42,127 bases of DNA from an uncultured Clostridia bacterium (lineage in GTDB: Bacteria > Bacillota > Clostridia > Lachnospirales > CAG-274). Positions 7,718-14,413 of the stretch are shown in pieces; the stretch's first letter is position 1, and every line of letters starts with the position of its first letter. The position numbers were made by a program, and so were the translations under genes. Location: positions 1-42,127 of the forward strand of contig CALWOZ010000023.1 in assembly GCA_944383305.1 (NCBI GenBank), in the 5' to 3' direction. The notes beneath the pieces were generated by a model. The model did no database searches. It was not told the origin of the DNA and saw nothing but the letters and a program-made list of their open reading frames with translations.

Positions 7718-8716
7718 TTACTTATTATTTTTATCTGTTCCTCTAACCCCAACTTCAAAGTTCATATTACTAAGGCTTTCTTTAAGAGATATATCTGCTT
7801 TTGTCTTTTCTAAATTATAATAGTCTAGAACACCTATGTTGCCATTTTTTAAAGCCTCTGCAATAGCAGTTGGAACCATAGCCTCTGCTTCTACTACTTT
7901 AGCCTTCATTTCTTCTACATGGGCTTTCATTTCTTGCTCCATAGCAATCGCTAATGCTCTTCTTTCTTCTGCTTTTGCTTGAGCTATTTTCTTATCTGCT
8001 TCGGCCTGTTCTATTTGTAAATGAGCACCAATATTTCTTCCAATATCTATATCTGCAATATCTATTGATAAAATCTCAAAAGCAGTACCAGAATCTAACC
8101 CTTTGCTTAAAACTACTTGAGATATTCTGTCTGGATTTTCCAATACTTCTTTATGACTTTTAGAAGAACCAACTGTTGTGACTATACCCTCACCAACACG
8201 GGCTACGATTGTTTCCTCTCCTGCTCCACCAACAAGTCTAGCAAGATTAGCCCTAACTGTAACACGGGCTACTACTTTTACTTCTATACCATCTACTGCA
8301 ACGGCTGATATCCACGGAGTTTCTATTATTTTAGGATTAACGCTCATTCTTACTGCTTCAAAAACATCTCTTCCGGCAAGGTCTATTGCCGCAGCTTTTT
8401 CAAAGGATAATTCAAGATTTGCTCTATGCGCTGCTATTAAAGCATCTACTACATTATCTACTCGACCACCAGATAATAAATGTGATTCTAATTGATTTGT
8501 ATTTATATCTAAACTAGCTTTTGTACCTTTTATAAGTGGTTTTATAATTCTATCTGGTCTAACTCTTCTAAGTCTCATACCTATTAAAGAAAATATGCTA
8601 ACTTTAACACCAGCAGCAGCAGCTGATATCCAAAGTCCTACTGGTATAAAATTAAATATAATAACTACAAAAATAATTATTATAAAAAATAAAACTGAAA
8701 AAATTATAGTTTCCAT
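7718..8716 (-). CDS. floA: Flotillin-like protein FloA
   Basis: This is a 332-aa flotillin-like scaffold of functional membrane microdomains (the YqfA / UPF0365 family). One hydrophobic hairpin segment lies at about 3-45, followed by the family sequence [20 protein letters not shown], a PHB/SPFH-like region rich in [21 protein letters not shown], and an Ala/Glu-rich coiled coil (about 230-290, [20 protein letters not shown]). Length and order are standard. The start at 8716 follows AAGGAGGG. nfeD ends 12 nt upstream, the conserved nfeD-floA pairing seen in Bacillus (yqeZ-yqfA) and clostridia. A GGDEF enzyme follows downstream. Confidence 0.95.
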   Translation of the reverse strand: METIIFSVLFFIIIIFVVIIFNFIPVGLWISAAAAGVKVSIFSLIGMRLRRVRPDRIIKPLIKGTKASLDINTNQLESHLLSGGRVDNVVDALIAAHRANLELSFEKAAAIDLAGRDVFEAVRMSVNPKIIETPWISAVAVDGIEVKVVARVTVRANLARLVGGAGEETIVARVGEGIVTTVGSSKSHKEVLENPDRISQVVLSKGLDSGTAFEILSIDIADIDIGRNIGAHLQIEQAEADKKIAQAKAEERRALAIAMEQEMKAHVEEMKAKVVEAEAMVPTAIAEALKNGNIGVLDYYNLEKTKADISLKESLSNMNFEVGVRGTDKNNK

Positions 8717-8728
8717 ATTAAGCCCTCC

Positions 8729-9202
8729 TTAGTTTCCATTTACTAATCTTACATACAATTTGTTATCTTCAAATTTTATAATTTTTATTAAAGAATTTCT
8801 TTTTATATAACCATCGTCTGACAAAACATCTAAAACAACTCCATTAAACTCTGCACTTCCAAATGGTCTAAGATCTGTTTTACAAATTCCCTCTCTTCCA
8901 ACAAGTTCTTCCATATTGCCTACTTCTTTTTTATCTTGTTGGACTACGTCTGATAAAATAAATTTACCGTATATTTGCATATTTTTTAATTTTTTTATTA
9001 TTAAAAATAGTAATATTGAAATAAATATTATTTCTATTAAAACTATTACTATACCAAGTTTAAAAGTAGAAATCGTAATGCCCCAAGATAATATTATAAA
9101 TATTATACCTAAAATACCAAATATACCAAAACCAGGCATTAACAATTCTATAAACACGCAAAATAAACCAACTATTAATAATAATGTAACAAGTATTTCC
9201 AT
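8729..9202 (-). CDS. NfeD family membrane protein
   Basis: This is a 157-aa short-form NfeD protein, the partner of flotillin. About four hydrophobic segments fill residues 1-72 with the Gly-rich turn MPGFGIFGILGI. The C-terminal soluble part (about 90-157, GREGICKTDLRPFGSAEFNG) is the OB-fold domain typical of NfeD. The N-terminal ClpP-like protease domain of long NfeD proteins is absent, as expected for the short class. The start follows AAGGGGGAG. It is the first gene of the apparent operon nfeD-floA-GGDEF-zinc ribbons. No convincing promoter was seen upstream; 9207-9359 is plain AT-rich sequence. Confidence 0.92.
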   Translation of the reverse strand: MEILVTLLLIVGLFCVFIELLMPGFGIFGILGIIFIILSWGITISTFKLGIVIVLIEIIFISILLFLIIKKLKNMQIYGKFILSDVVQQDKKEVGNMEELVGREGICKTDLRPFGSAEFNGVVLDVLSDDGYIKRNSLIKIIKFEDNKLYVRLVNGN

Positions 9203-9359
9203 ATAATCTCCCCCTTTATTAAGTAAGATTTAGAAAAACAAATATAAACTATCTTTAAATAAATGTATTTTTATTATATATTATATTAATATATTTTTCA
9301 ATATATTTATAATAATTAAAATATTTAAAATTATCTAATATTATTTAAAATATCTGCAA

Positions 9360-10457
9360 TTATACATTAAATCTAAATAATATTACATCTCCATCTTTTA
9401 CAATATATTCTTTTCCTTCACTTCTTACAAGCCCTTGTTCTTTAGCTTGTGTTAAAGACCCAAGTCTTATTAAGTCTTCATATGAAACAACTTCTGCTCT
9501 AATAAAGCCTCTTTCAAAGTCTGAATGAATTTTCCCTGCTGCTTGTGGAGCTTTAGTTCCATTTGTTATAGTCCACGCTCTAACCTCTTGTGGTCCTGCT
9601 GTTAAATAGCTTATAAGTCCAAGAAGTGAATAACTAGCACTTATAAGTCTATCAAGTCCACTTGTTTCACAGCCTAAATCTGCTAAAAATTCCTTTTTCT
9701 CATCATTATCAAGTTCTGCTATTTCTTCTTCTATTTTTGCACAAACTACAAACACTTCAGAACCTTCTTCTTTAGCTAACTTTCTAACTTCATTTACAAA
9801 CGGATTGTTTTTAGCATCGTCTGCAAGTTCTTCTTCAGCAACGTTTGTTGCATATAAAACTGGTTTAAATGTAAGAAGATTTAACTCTTTAACAAAATTT
9901 ATCTCTTCTTCATCGTTAAGTTCTATATTTCTAGCTACAACGCCCTCTTCTAGACTAGATTTAAGTCTTTCTAATATATTAAGTTCTTTTTGTAAAGCTT
10001 TGTCTGCTTTAGCTGCTTTAGCTGTTCTTGATATTCTTCTATCTATTACTTCTATGTCTGAAAAAATAAGTTCAAGATTTATAGTTTCTATATCTCTAAC
10101 TGGATTTACAGACGCATCTACGTGTACAATATTTCCATCTTCAAAACATCTAACAACGTGTACAATAGCATCTACTTCTCTAATATGAGATAAAAATTTG
10201 TTACCAAGTCCCTCACCTTTACTTGCTCCACGAACAAGCCCTGCTATATCTACAAATTCTATAACTGCTGGCAATACTTTTTTAGAATCATATATTTGTC
10301 TTAATTTTTCAAGTCTTTCATCTGGAACTGGAACAACACCTACATTAGGGTCTATTGTACAAAAAGGATAGTTAGCAGATTCTGCTCCTCCTTGTGTAAG
10401 AGAGTTAAATAATGTACTTTTACCAACATTAGGTAAACCAACAATACCTAGTTTCAT
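9360..10457 (-). CDS. ychF: Redox-regulated ATPase/GTPase YchF
   Basis: This is a 365-aa member of the Obg-related YchF/OLA1 family, a ribosome-associated P-loop ATPase linked to stress responses. P-loop GLPNVGKS occupies residues 7-14, followed by NYPFCTIDPNVG and DIAGLVRGASKGEGLGNKFL (G3 region), a helical insert with EEEINFVKELNLLTFKP, and a C-terminal TGS domain (about 280-365) ending in VKDGDVILFRFNV. Length is exactly typical. The start has AGGAAG upstream and its own sigma-A promoter. It is transcribed alone, divergent from rqcH. Confidence 0.97.
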   Translation of the reverse strand: MKLGIVGLPNVGKSTLFNSLTQGGAESANYPFCTIDPNVGVVPVPDERLEKLRQIYDSKKVLPAVIEFVDIAGLVRGASKGEGLGNKFLSHIREVDAIVHVVRCFEDGNIVHVDASVNPVRDIETINLELIFSDIEVIDRRISRTAKAAKADKALQKELNILERLKSSLEEGVVARNIELNDEEEINFVKELNLLTFKPVLYATNVAEEELADDAKNNPFVNEVRKLAKEEGSEVFVVCAKIEEEIAELDNDEKKEFLADLGCETSGLDRLISASYSLLGLISYLTAGPQEVRAWTITNGTKAPQAAGKIHSDFERGFIRAEVVSYEDLIRLGSLTQAKEQGLVRSEGKEYIVKDGDVILFRFNV

Positions 10458-10502
10458 AAATTTATCTTCCTTTCAATAAACAATCATTCTTCTATATAAT
10501 AT

Positions 10503-10531
10503 AGTATACTTTATATTAAGAATTTCTTCAA
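10503..10531 (-). promoter_or_regulatory. Sigma-A promoter of ychF
   Basis: On minus, -35 TTGAAG (10526-10531) and -10 TATACT (10503-10508) are 17 nt apart, 46 nt upstream of the ychF start. It is divergent from the rqcH promoter 50 bp away. Confidence 0.8.
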
Positions 10532-10580
10532 GGACAAATATTCTTTTAATATAATTTTTAATAAAATTATTTATACAAAG

Positions 10581-10609
10581 TTGAAAAAATTATATTTAAA
10601 GGTTATAAT
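10581..10609 (+). promoter_or_regulatory. Sigma-A promoter of rqcH
   Basis: -35 TTGAAA (10581-10586), 17-nt spacer, -10 TATAAT (10604-10609), 32 nt before the rqcH ATG. AT-rich sequence upstream could act as an UP element. Confidence 0.85.
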
Positions 10610-10641
10610 ATAAAAAATACACTTATATAAGGAGAATATTT

Positions 10642-12411
10642 ATGGCATTAGATGGTTTTACCCTTTCAAATATAATTTATGAACTTAAATCTAATATTAT
10701 AGGTGGTAGAGTAGACAAAGTTTATCAACCAGAAAAAGACGAAATAATTTTACAAATAAGAAATAAAGGCAACGCATATAAATTGCTTCTTACAGCAAAT
10801 GCCTCTAGTCCACGATTACATTTTACAAGCATACAAAAAGAAAATCCTATTAATGCTCCTCTTTTTTGTATGGTTCTTAGAAAGCATCTATCTAGTGGCA
10901 AAATAATAGATATTACTCAGCCAAAGTTTGAACGTATTGTAAATATTCAAGTAGAGTCTATTAATGAACTTGGAGATTACTCTGTAAAGACTTTAATTTT
11001 TGAAATAATGGGTAAACACAGTAACATTATATTAATAGATGACAAAAATAACATTTTAGAATCTATTAAACATATATCTTTTGATAAAAGTTCTGTTAGA
11101 GAAATACTCCCTAGTAGGTCTTACTCTTTGCCTCCTTCTCAAAACAAAAAAAATCCATTAGAAACAAATTTTAAAGAATTTATGGATATAATTAAAAATT
11201 CTATGCCTACAAAGGCTCAACAAATAATATATAAATCATATAACGGTATAAGCCCTATATTAGCCTCCGAAATATGTATTAATGCTAATGTAGATCCTTC
11301 TATTAATACAGAGGAACTTTTAGATAACCAAATAGAAGATTTATATAAATCTCTTGATAAGATTATTAAATTAAATTTACAAGAAAAGTTTAATCCTCAA
11401 ATTATTTATAATGAAAATGATACTGTATTAGATTTTACTGTTTTTGATTTTACTATGTTTAATAATTTAGAAAAAAAATACTTTTCTTCTATATCCGAAC
11501 TTTTAGAATTTTTTTATAAATCTAAAGATTTAACATATAGATTAAATCAAAAATCTCAAGATTTAAAAAAACTTATATCTCAAAATATAGAACGTTGTGC
11601 CAAAAAGAAAGAAATACAACAAAAAACTTTAAAAGACATAGAAAATAGAGATAATTTAAAACTATACGGAGAGCTTATTACTTCTAATATATATGCTATT
11701 AAAAAGGGTATGACAAAAGTTAAACTAAATAACTTTTATTCTGAAAATTTTGAAGAAGTAGAAATAAGACTTGACCCTAATTTAACACCTGCTGAAAATG
11801 CTCAAAAATATTTTAAAAAATATAATAAAGAAAAAAGAACTTTTATTGCCTTACAAGAGCAAATCAAACAAAACAATGAAGAACTTTTATATTTAGAAAG
11901 TGTATTAAACTCTGTACAAACTTGCTCTGATGAATATGACATAAAAGAAATAAGAGCAGAGCTTGCTGAACAAGGCTTTTTAAAAAGACAAAAAAATAAT
12001 AAAAATAACAAACAAAAATCTAATAAAAAGTCTAAACCTTTACACTTTATTTCTTCAGATGGATTTCATATATATGTAGGTAAAAATAATACTCAAAATG
12101 ATGAACTTACACTTCGTTTTGCTAAATCTCTTGATATGTGGTTTCACACAAAGGACATAGCAGGCTCTCACGTTATAGTTGTGTCAGATGGTAAGGATAT
12201 CCCTAACTCTACATTAAATGAAGCAGCTAATCTTGCTGCATATTATAGCAAAGCTACAAACTCTAGCCTTGTACCTGTTGACTATACTCTTAAAAAATTT
12301 ATTAAAAAACCAAATGGGGCAAAACCTGGTATGGTCATATATGAAACAAATAAAACTGCATATATAACTCCTGATGAAAAATTAATAGAACATATGGAAA
12401 AATTAGATTAA
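10642..12411 (+). CDS. rqcH: Rqc2 homolog RqcH (NFACT protein, FbpA family)
   Basis: This 589-aa ribosome quality-control factor binds stalled 50S-peptidyl-tRNA complexes and drives Ala tailing of the stuck chain. It was formerly annotated as fibronectin-binding protein FbpA. It contains an NFACT-N domain (1-200, MALDGFTLSNI, GGRVDKVYQ), a long helical middle with coiled coil (about 280-440), a Lys/Asn-rich linker (about 450-465, KNNKNNKQKSNKKSK), and the NFACT-R domain (about 467-585, DMWFHTKDIAGSHVIV). The functional Asp97-Arg98 pair of Bacillus RqcH is Glu97-Arg98 here. The start follows AAGGAG by 7 nt. It is monocistronic, followed by a large hairpin. Confidence 0.95.
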   Translation: MALDGFTLSNIIYELKSNIIGGRVDKVYQPEKDEIILQIRNKGNAYKLLLTANASSPRLHFTSIQKENPINAPLFCMVLRKHLSSGKIIDITQPKFERIVNIQVESINELGDYSVKTLIFEIMGKHSNIILIDDKNNILESIKHISFDKSSVREILPSRSYSLPPSQNKKNPLETNFKEFMDIIKNSMPTKAQQIIYKSYNGISPILASEICINANVDPSINTEELLDNQIEDLYKSLDKIIKLNLQEKFNPQIIYNENDTVLDFTVFDFTMFNNLEKKYFSSISELLEFFYKSKDLTYRLNQKSQDLKKLISQNIERCAKKKEIQQKTLKDIENRDNLKLYGELITSNIYAIKKGMTKVKLNNFYSENFEEVEIRLDPNLTPAENAQKYFKKYNKEKRTFIALQEQIKQNNEELLYLESVLNSVQTCSDEYDIKEIRAELAEQGFLKRQKNNKNNKQKSNKKSKPLHFISSDGFHIYVGKNNTQNDELTLRFAKSLDMWFHTKDIAGSHVIVVSDGKDIPNSTLNEAANLAAYYSKATNSSLVPVDYTLKKFIKKPNGAKPGMVIYETNKTAYITPDEKLIEHMEKLD

Positions 12412-12413
12412 AT

Positions 12414-12460
12414 AATATTAGTCAAGACCACCCGTTAAACAGGTTGTCTTGACTAATATT
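12414..12460 (+). terminator. Long hairpin after rqcH
   Basis: Perfect 15-bp stem AATATTAGTCAAGAC (12414-12428) / GTCTTGACTAATATT (12446-12460), extended by ACC/GGT inside. It starts 2 nt after the rqcH stop. No T tract follows on +, so it is not a textbook intrinsic terminator. A different hairpin stands at the matching edge of the second B element (21602-21635), so this one may belong to the element. Confidence 0.55.
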
Positions 12461-12646
12461 GTAGATAAAATACATAGTAGTCTTTATATTAGTTTTACAT
12501 TTTTAAATGCGTTGCATTTAAAAATTTTAATCAAAAGACGGGGCTTTGCCTCGGATTGTGTAAAAAGCTAGATTTTTAGGGGCTTTAGCCCTTGTGCGAG
12601 AATTTTACTTTACTTCAATCTCGAAAATATGAATTTTCATCTTTTC
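12458..12646 (+). repeat. Dispersed structured repeat B, copy 1
   Basis: This roughly 180-bp segment recurs in inverted orientation at 21422-21601. Shared blocks include GTAGTCTTTATATTAGTTTT, GACGGGGCTTTGCCTC and AAGCTAGATTTTTAGG. It consists of successive hairpins: 12500-12524 (11-bp stem, loop GTT), 12540-12552 (GGGGC / GCCTC, loop TTT), 12578-12593 (AGGGGCT / AGCCCTT) and 12623-12646. It fills the gap between convergent rqcH and cutC, codes for nothing evident, and is richer in G+C at its centre than the surroundings. Confidence 0.8.
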
Positions 12647-12664
12647 AAAAGGGAATGAAATTAA

Positions 12665-12817
12665 TTATACAATTATAAAAAACTGTATAAGCTTAAATAA
12701 ACTTTCATACCTAAATCCTAATATAACCATTATAGAAACAGAAACTGTAATAAATAAACAAAAAATTAGTGCTAAAACAAATATAAGTATAGTGTTTATA
12801 ACTATTTTATTAATCAT
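12665..12817 (-). CDS. Possible 50-aa membrane peptide downstream of cutC
   Basis: The ATG at 12817 follows the cutC stop with no gap (TAAATG). The product is 50 residues, almost all hydrophobic: MINKIVINTILIFVLAL, a Cys, more hydrophobic residues to about 35, a short FRYESLFK turn and a hydrophobic end. It would be a one- or two-pass membrane peptide. Coupling to cutC would permit translation although the ribosome binding site (GAAAG-like) is poor. No family is recognised. AT-rich sequence readily yields hydrophobic reading frames, so this remains doubtful. Confidence 0.4.
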   Translation of the reverse strand: MINKIVINTILIFVLALIFCLFITVSVSIMVILGFRYESLFKLIQFFIIV

Positions 12818-13561
12818 TTATTTTACACTTTCTACTAACTTTTTAACAAGTTCATAAGATACCACATCATATTTATTTTCATTGTTTAAATAAGCGTAAG
12901 ATACATTTTCACTAGAGGTTGTGTTGTCTTTTATAAAGTTTTTACAAGAACTATGTATTTGATTTATACCTGTTTTATTTATTATTTCTTTAGCATTTTG
13001 ATAATTTATACCACTTCCTGCTAAAATTTGTATTTTATGTCCATATTTATTATTTAATTGTTTTATTAAATCTAGTCCATCAATAGCTTTATCTTTTAAA
13101 CCACTTGTAAGCACTCTATCAACACCTAAATCTATCAATATTTCTATACTTTCATAAGGATTATTAACACAATCAAAGGCACGGTGAAAAACTACTTCTC
13201 TTTTTATGTCAAAACTTTTTATAATATCTATCATTTTTTTAGTGCTTTCTATATCAATATTTTTATTTTTATCTAAAAATCCAAATGCAATACCATCTGT
13301 ATTAGCTTTTAAAAGTGATTTTGCTTCTCTAAACATAACTTTTTTGTCTTCATCATTATAACAAAATCCTGCCCCTCGTGGTCTAACCATACATATTACT
13401 TTTAAGTCAAATTCTTCTTTTATAAGCTCTAAAGAGGAAATAGAGGGAGTAAGTCCACCTAAAAATAATCCACTATTAAGTTCTATTCTGTCTGCTCCAC
13501 CTAAATATGCTTGTTTAGCATCATAATATCCACCACAACATATTTCTACTATATTTTTCAT
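12818..13561 (-). CDS. cutC: CutC family protein
   Basis: This is a 247-aa TIM-barrel protein of the CutC family, historically linked to copper homeostasis, though its biochemical activity is unsettled. The N-terminus NIVEICCGGYYDAKQA with GGADRIELNSGLFLGGLTPS and the motif MVRPRGAGFCYND are diagnostic, followed by VVFHRAFD and the loop LTSGLKDKAIDG. Length matches the family. The start at 13561 is preceded by AAGGAGGAG. It is 34 nt downstream of the pseudouridine synthase gene and probably cotranscribed with it from the promoter at 14301-14328. Confidence 0.93.
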   Translation of the reverse strand: MKNIVEICCGGYYDAKQAYLGGADRIELNSGLFLGGLTPSISSLELIKEEFDLKVICMVRPRGAGFCYNDEDKKVMFREAKSLLKANTDGIAFGFLDKNKNIDIESTKKMIDIIKSFDIKREVVFHRAFDCVNNPYESIEILIDLGVDRVLTSGLKDKAIDGLDLIKQLNNKYGHKIQILAGSGINYQNAKEIINKTGINQIHSSCKNFIKDNTTSSENVSYAYLNNENKYDVVSYELVKKLVESVK

Positions 13562-13595
13562 AATAAGCTCCTCCTTATATATTTAATAATTAATA

Positions 13596-14267
13596 CTAAT
13601 CATAAAACTTTTCAAACATTTCTTCATTTTTAGGATAAACAATAAATTCTAAATATTCATTTGTCTTAGGGTGATTAAAAGCCATTTTATAACAAAACAA
13701 TCCTATATGTCCATTTCCCAATTTTCTTTTTATATTTTTATTATATTTTGTATCGTTATATAATGGTAAATTTGCATTACTCATTTGGGCTCTTATTTGA
13801 TGGTGTCTACCTGTTTCTAGATTTATATCTATTAAACTATATATTTTTTCATCTATTTCTATTTGTGAAATTTTTTTATAAGACAGTCTAGCCTCTTTTG
13901 CACCACTACTGTTTTTATTAACTATTTTAGACATATTAAGTCTTTGATTTTTCATAAGCCAGTCTATAAGGGTGTCTTCCTTTTTAGCCACACCACAAAC
14001 AATAGCTAAATATCTTTTTTCAAACCTATGATTTTTCATATATTCTGTTAATTTATTAGTAGCTTCAATATTTTTAGAAAAAACAACTATACCACCAACA
14101 CCTCTATCTAATCTATTTATAATTGCTAAATCTTTACAATTTTTTTCTTCTTTTATTATATTATATAAATCCTTGTCTATTCCCTTTTTATCTTGACAAG
14201 ATAACATACCAAAAGGTTTATTTACAACAATAATATCATAATCTTCAAAAATTATATTTTTTAACAT
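13596..14267 (-). CDS. RluA-family RNA pseudouridine synthase
   Basis: This 223-aa enzyme would isomerise uridine to pseudouridine in rRNA or tRNA. The catalytic signature is INRLDRGVGGIVVFSKN (about 48-64), with the nucleophilic Asp in RLDR, and the downstream family motif is INLETGRHHQIRAQMS. The N-terminus IIFEDYDIIVVNKPFGML is standard for the RluA catalytic core. No S4 domain precedes the core, so this is the short class whose target cannot be predicted. The start has GAGGT upstream, and a near-perfect sigma-A promoter lies 34 nt before it. Likely first gene of an operon with cutC; divergent from spoIIE. Confidence 0.92.
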   Translation of the reverse strand: MLKNIIFEDYDIIVVNKPFGMLSCQDKKGIDKDLYNIIKEEKNCKDLAIINRLDRGVGGIVVFSKNIEATNKLTEYMKNHRFEKRYLAIVCGVAKKEDTLIDWLMKNQRLNMSKIVNKNSSGAKEARLSYKKISQIEIDEKIYSLIDINLETGRHHQIRAQMSNANLPLYNDTKYNKNIKRKLGNGHIGLFCYKMAFNHPKTNEYLEFIVYPKNEEMFEKFYD

Positions 14268-14300
14268 AATATTACCTCTGTTAATTTATTATATATAAGT

Positions 14301-14328
14301 ATTATATAATTTTTTATTTTTTTGTCAA
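14301..14328 (-). promoter_or_regulatory. Sigma-A promoter of pseudouridine synthase-cutC
   Basis: On minus, a perfect -35 TTGACA (14323-14328) and a perfect -10 TATAAT (14301-14306) are separated by 16 nt. Confidence 0.85.
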
Positions 14329-14354
14329 TTTATTTTTGTATATAAATACCTAAA

Positions 14355-14388
14355 AACGACAAAAGTTATAATCATAATATTTTATAAT
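14355..14388 (+). promoter_or_regulatory. Probable Spo0A-activated promoter of spoIIE
   Basis: -10 TATAAT lies at 14383-14388, but the -35 position (14360-14365, CAAAAG) is poor. Just there is AACGACAAAA (14355-14364), whose complement TTTTGTCGTT is close to the Spo0A box TTGTCGAA. A weak -35 covered by a 0A box is how Spo0A-dependent sigma-A promoters such as Bacillus spoIIE and spoIIG look. Confidence 0.55.
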
Positions 14389-14413
14389 AAAGCATAATAA
14401 AGGAGGTCAAAAA

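Noticed and set aside
9207-9359. Intergenic region between nfeD and ychF searched for a terminator or RNA gene
   Set aside because: Only AT-rich sequence without a stable hairpin or a clear promoter was seen.
12414-12646. CRISPR array or attachment site at the B element
   Set aside because: No regularly spaced repeats with unique spacers and no integrase nearby. The structure is a series of different hairpins.
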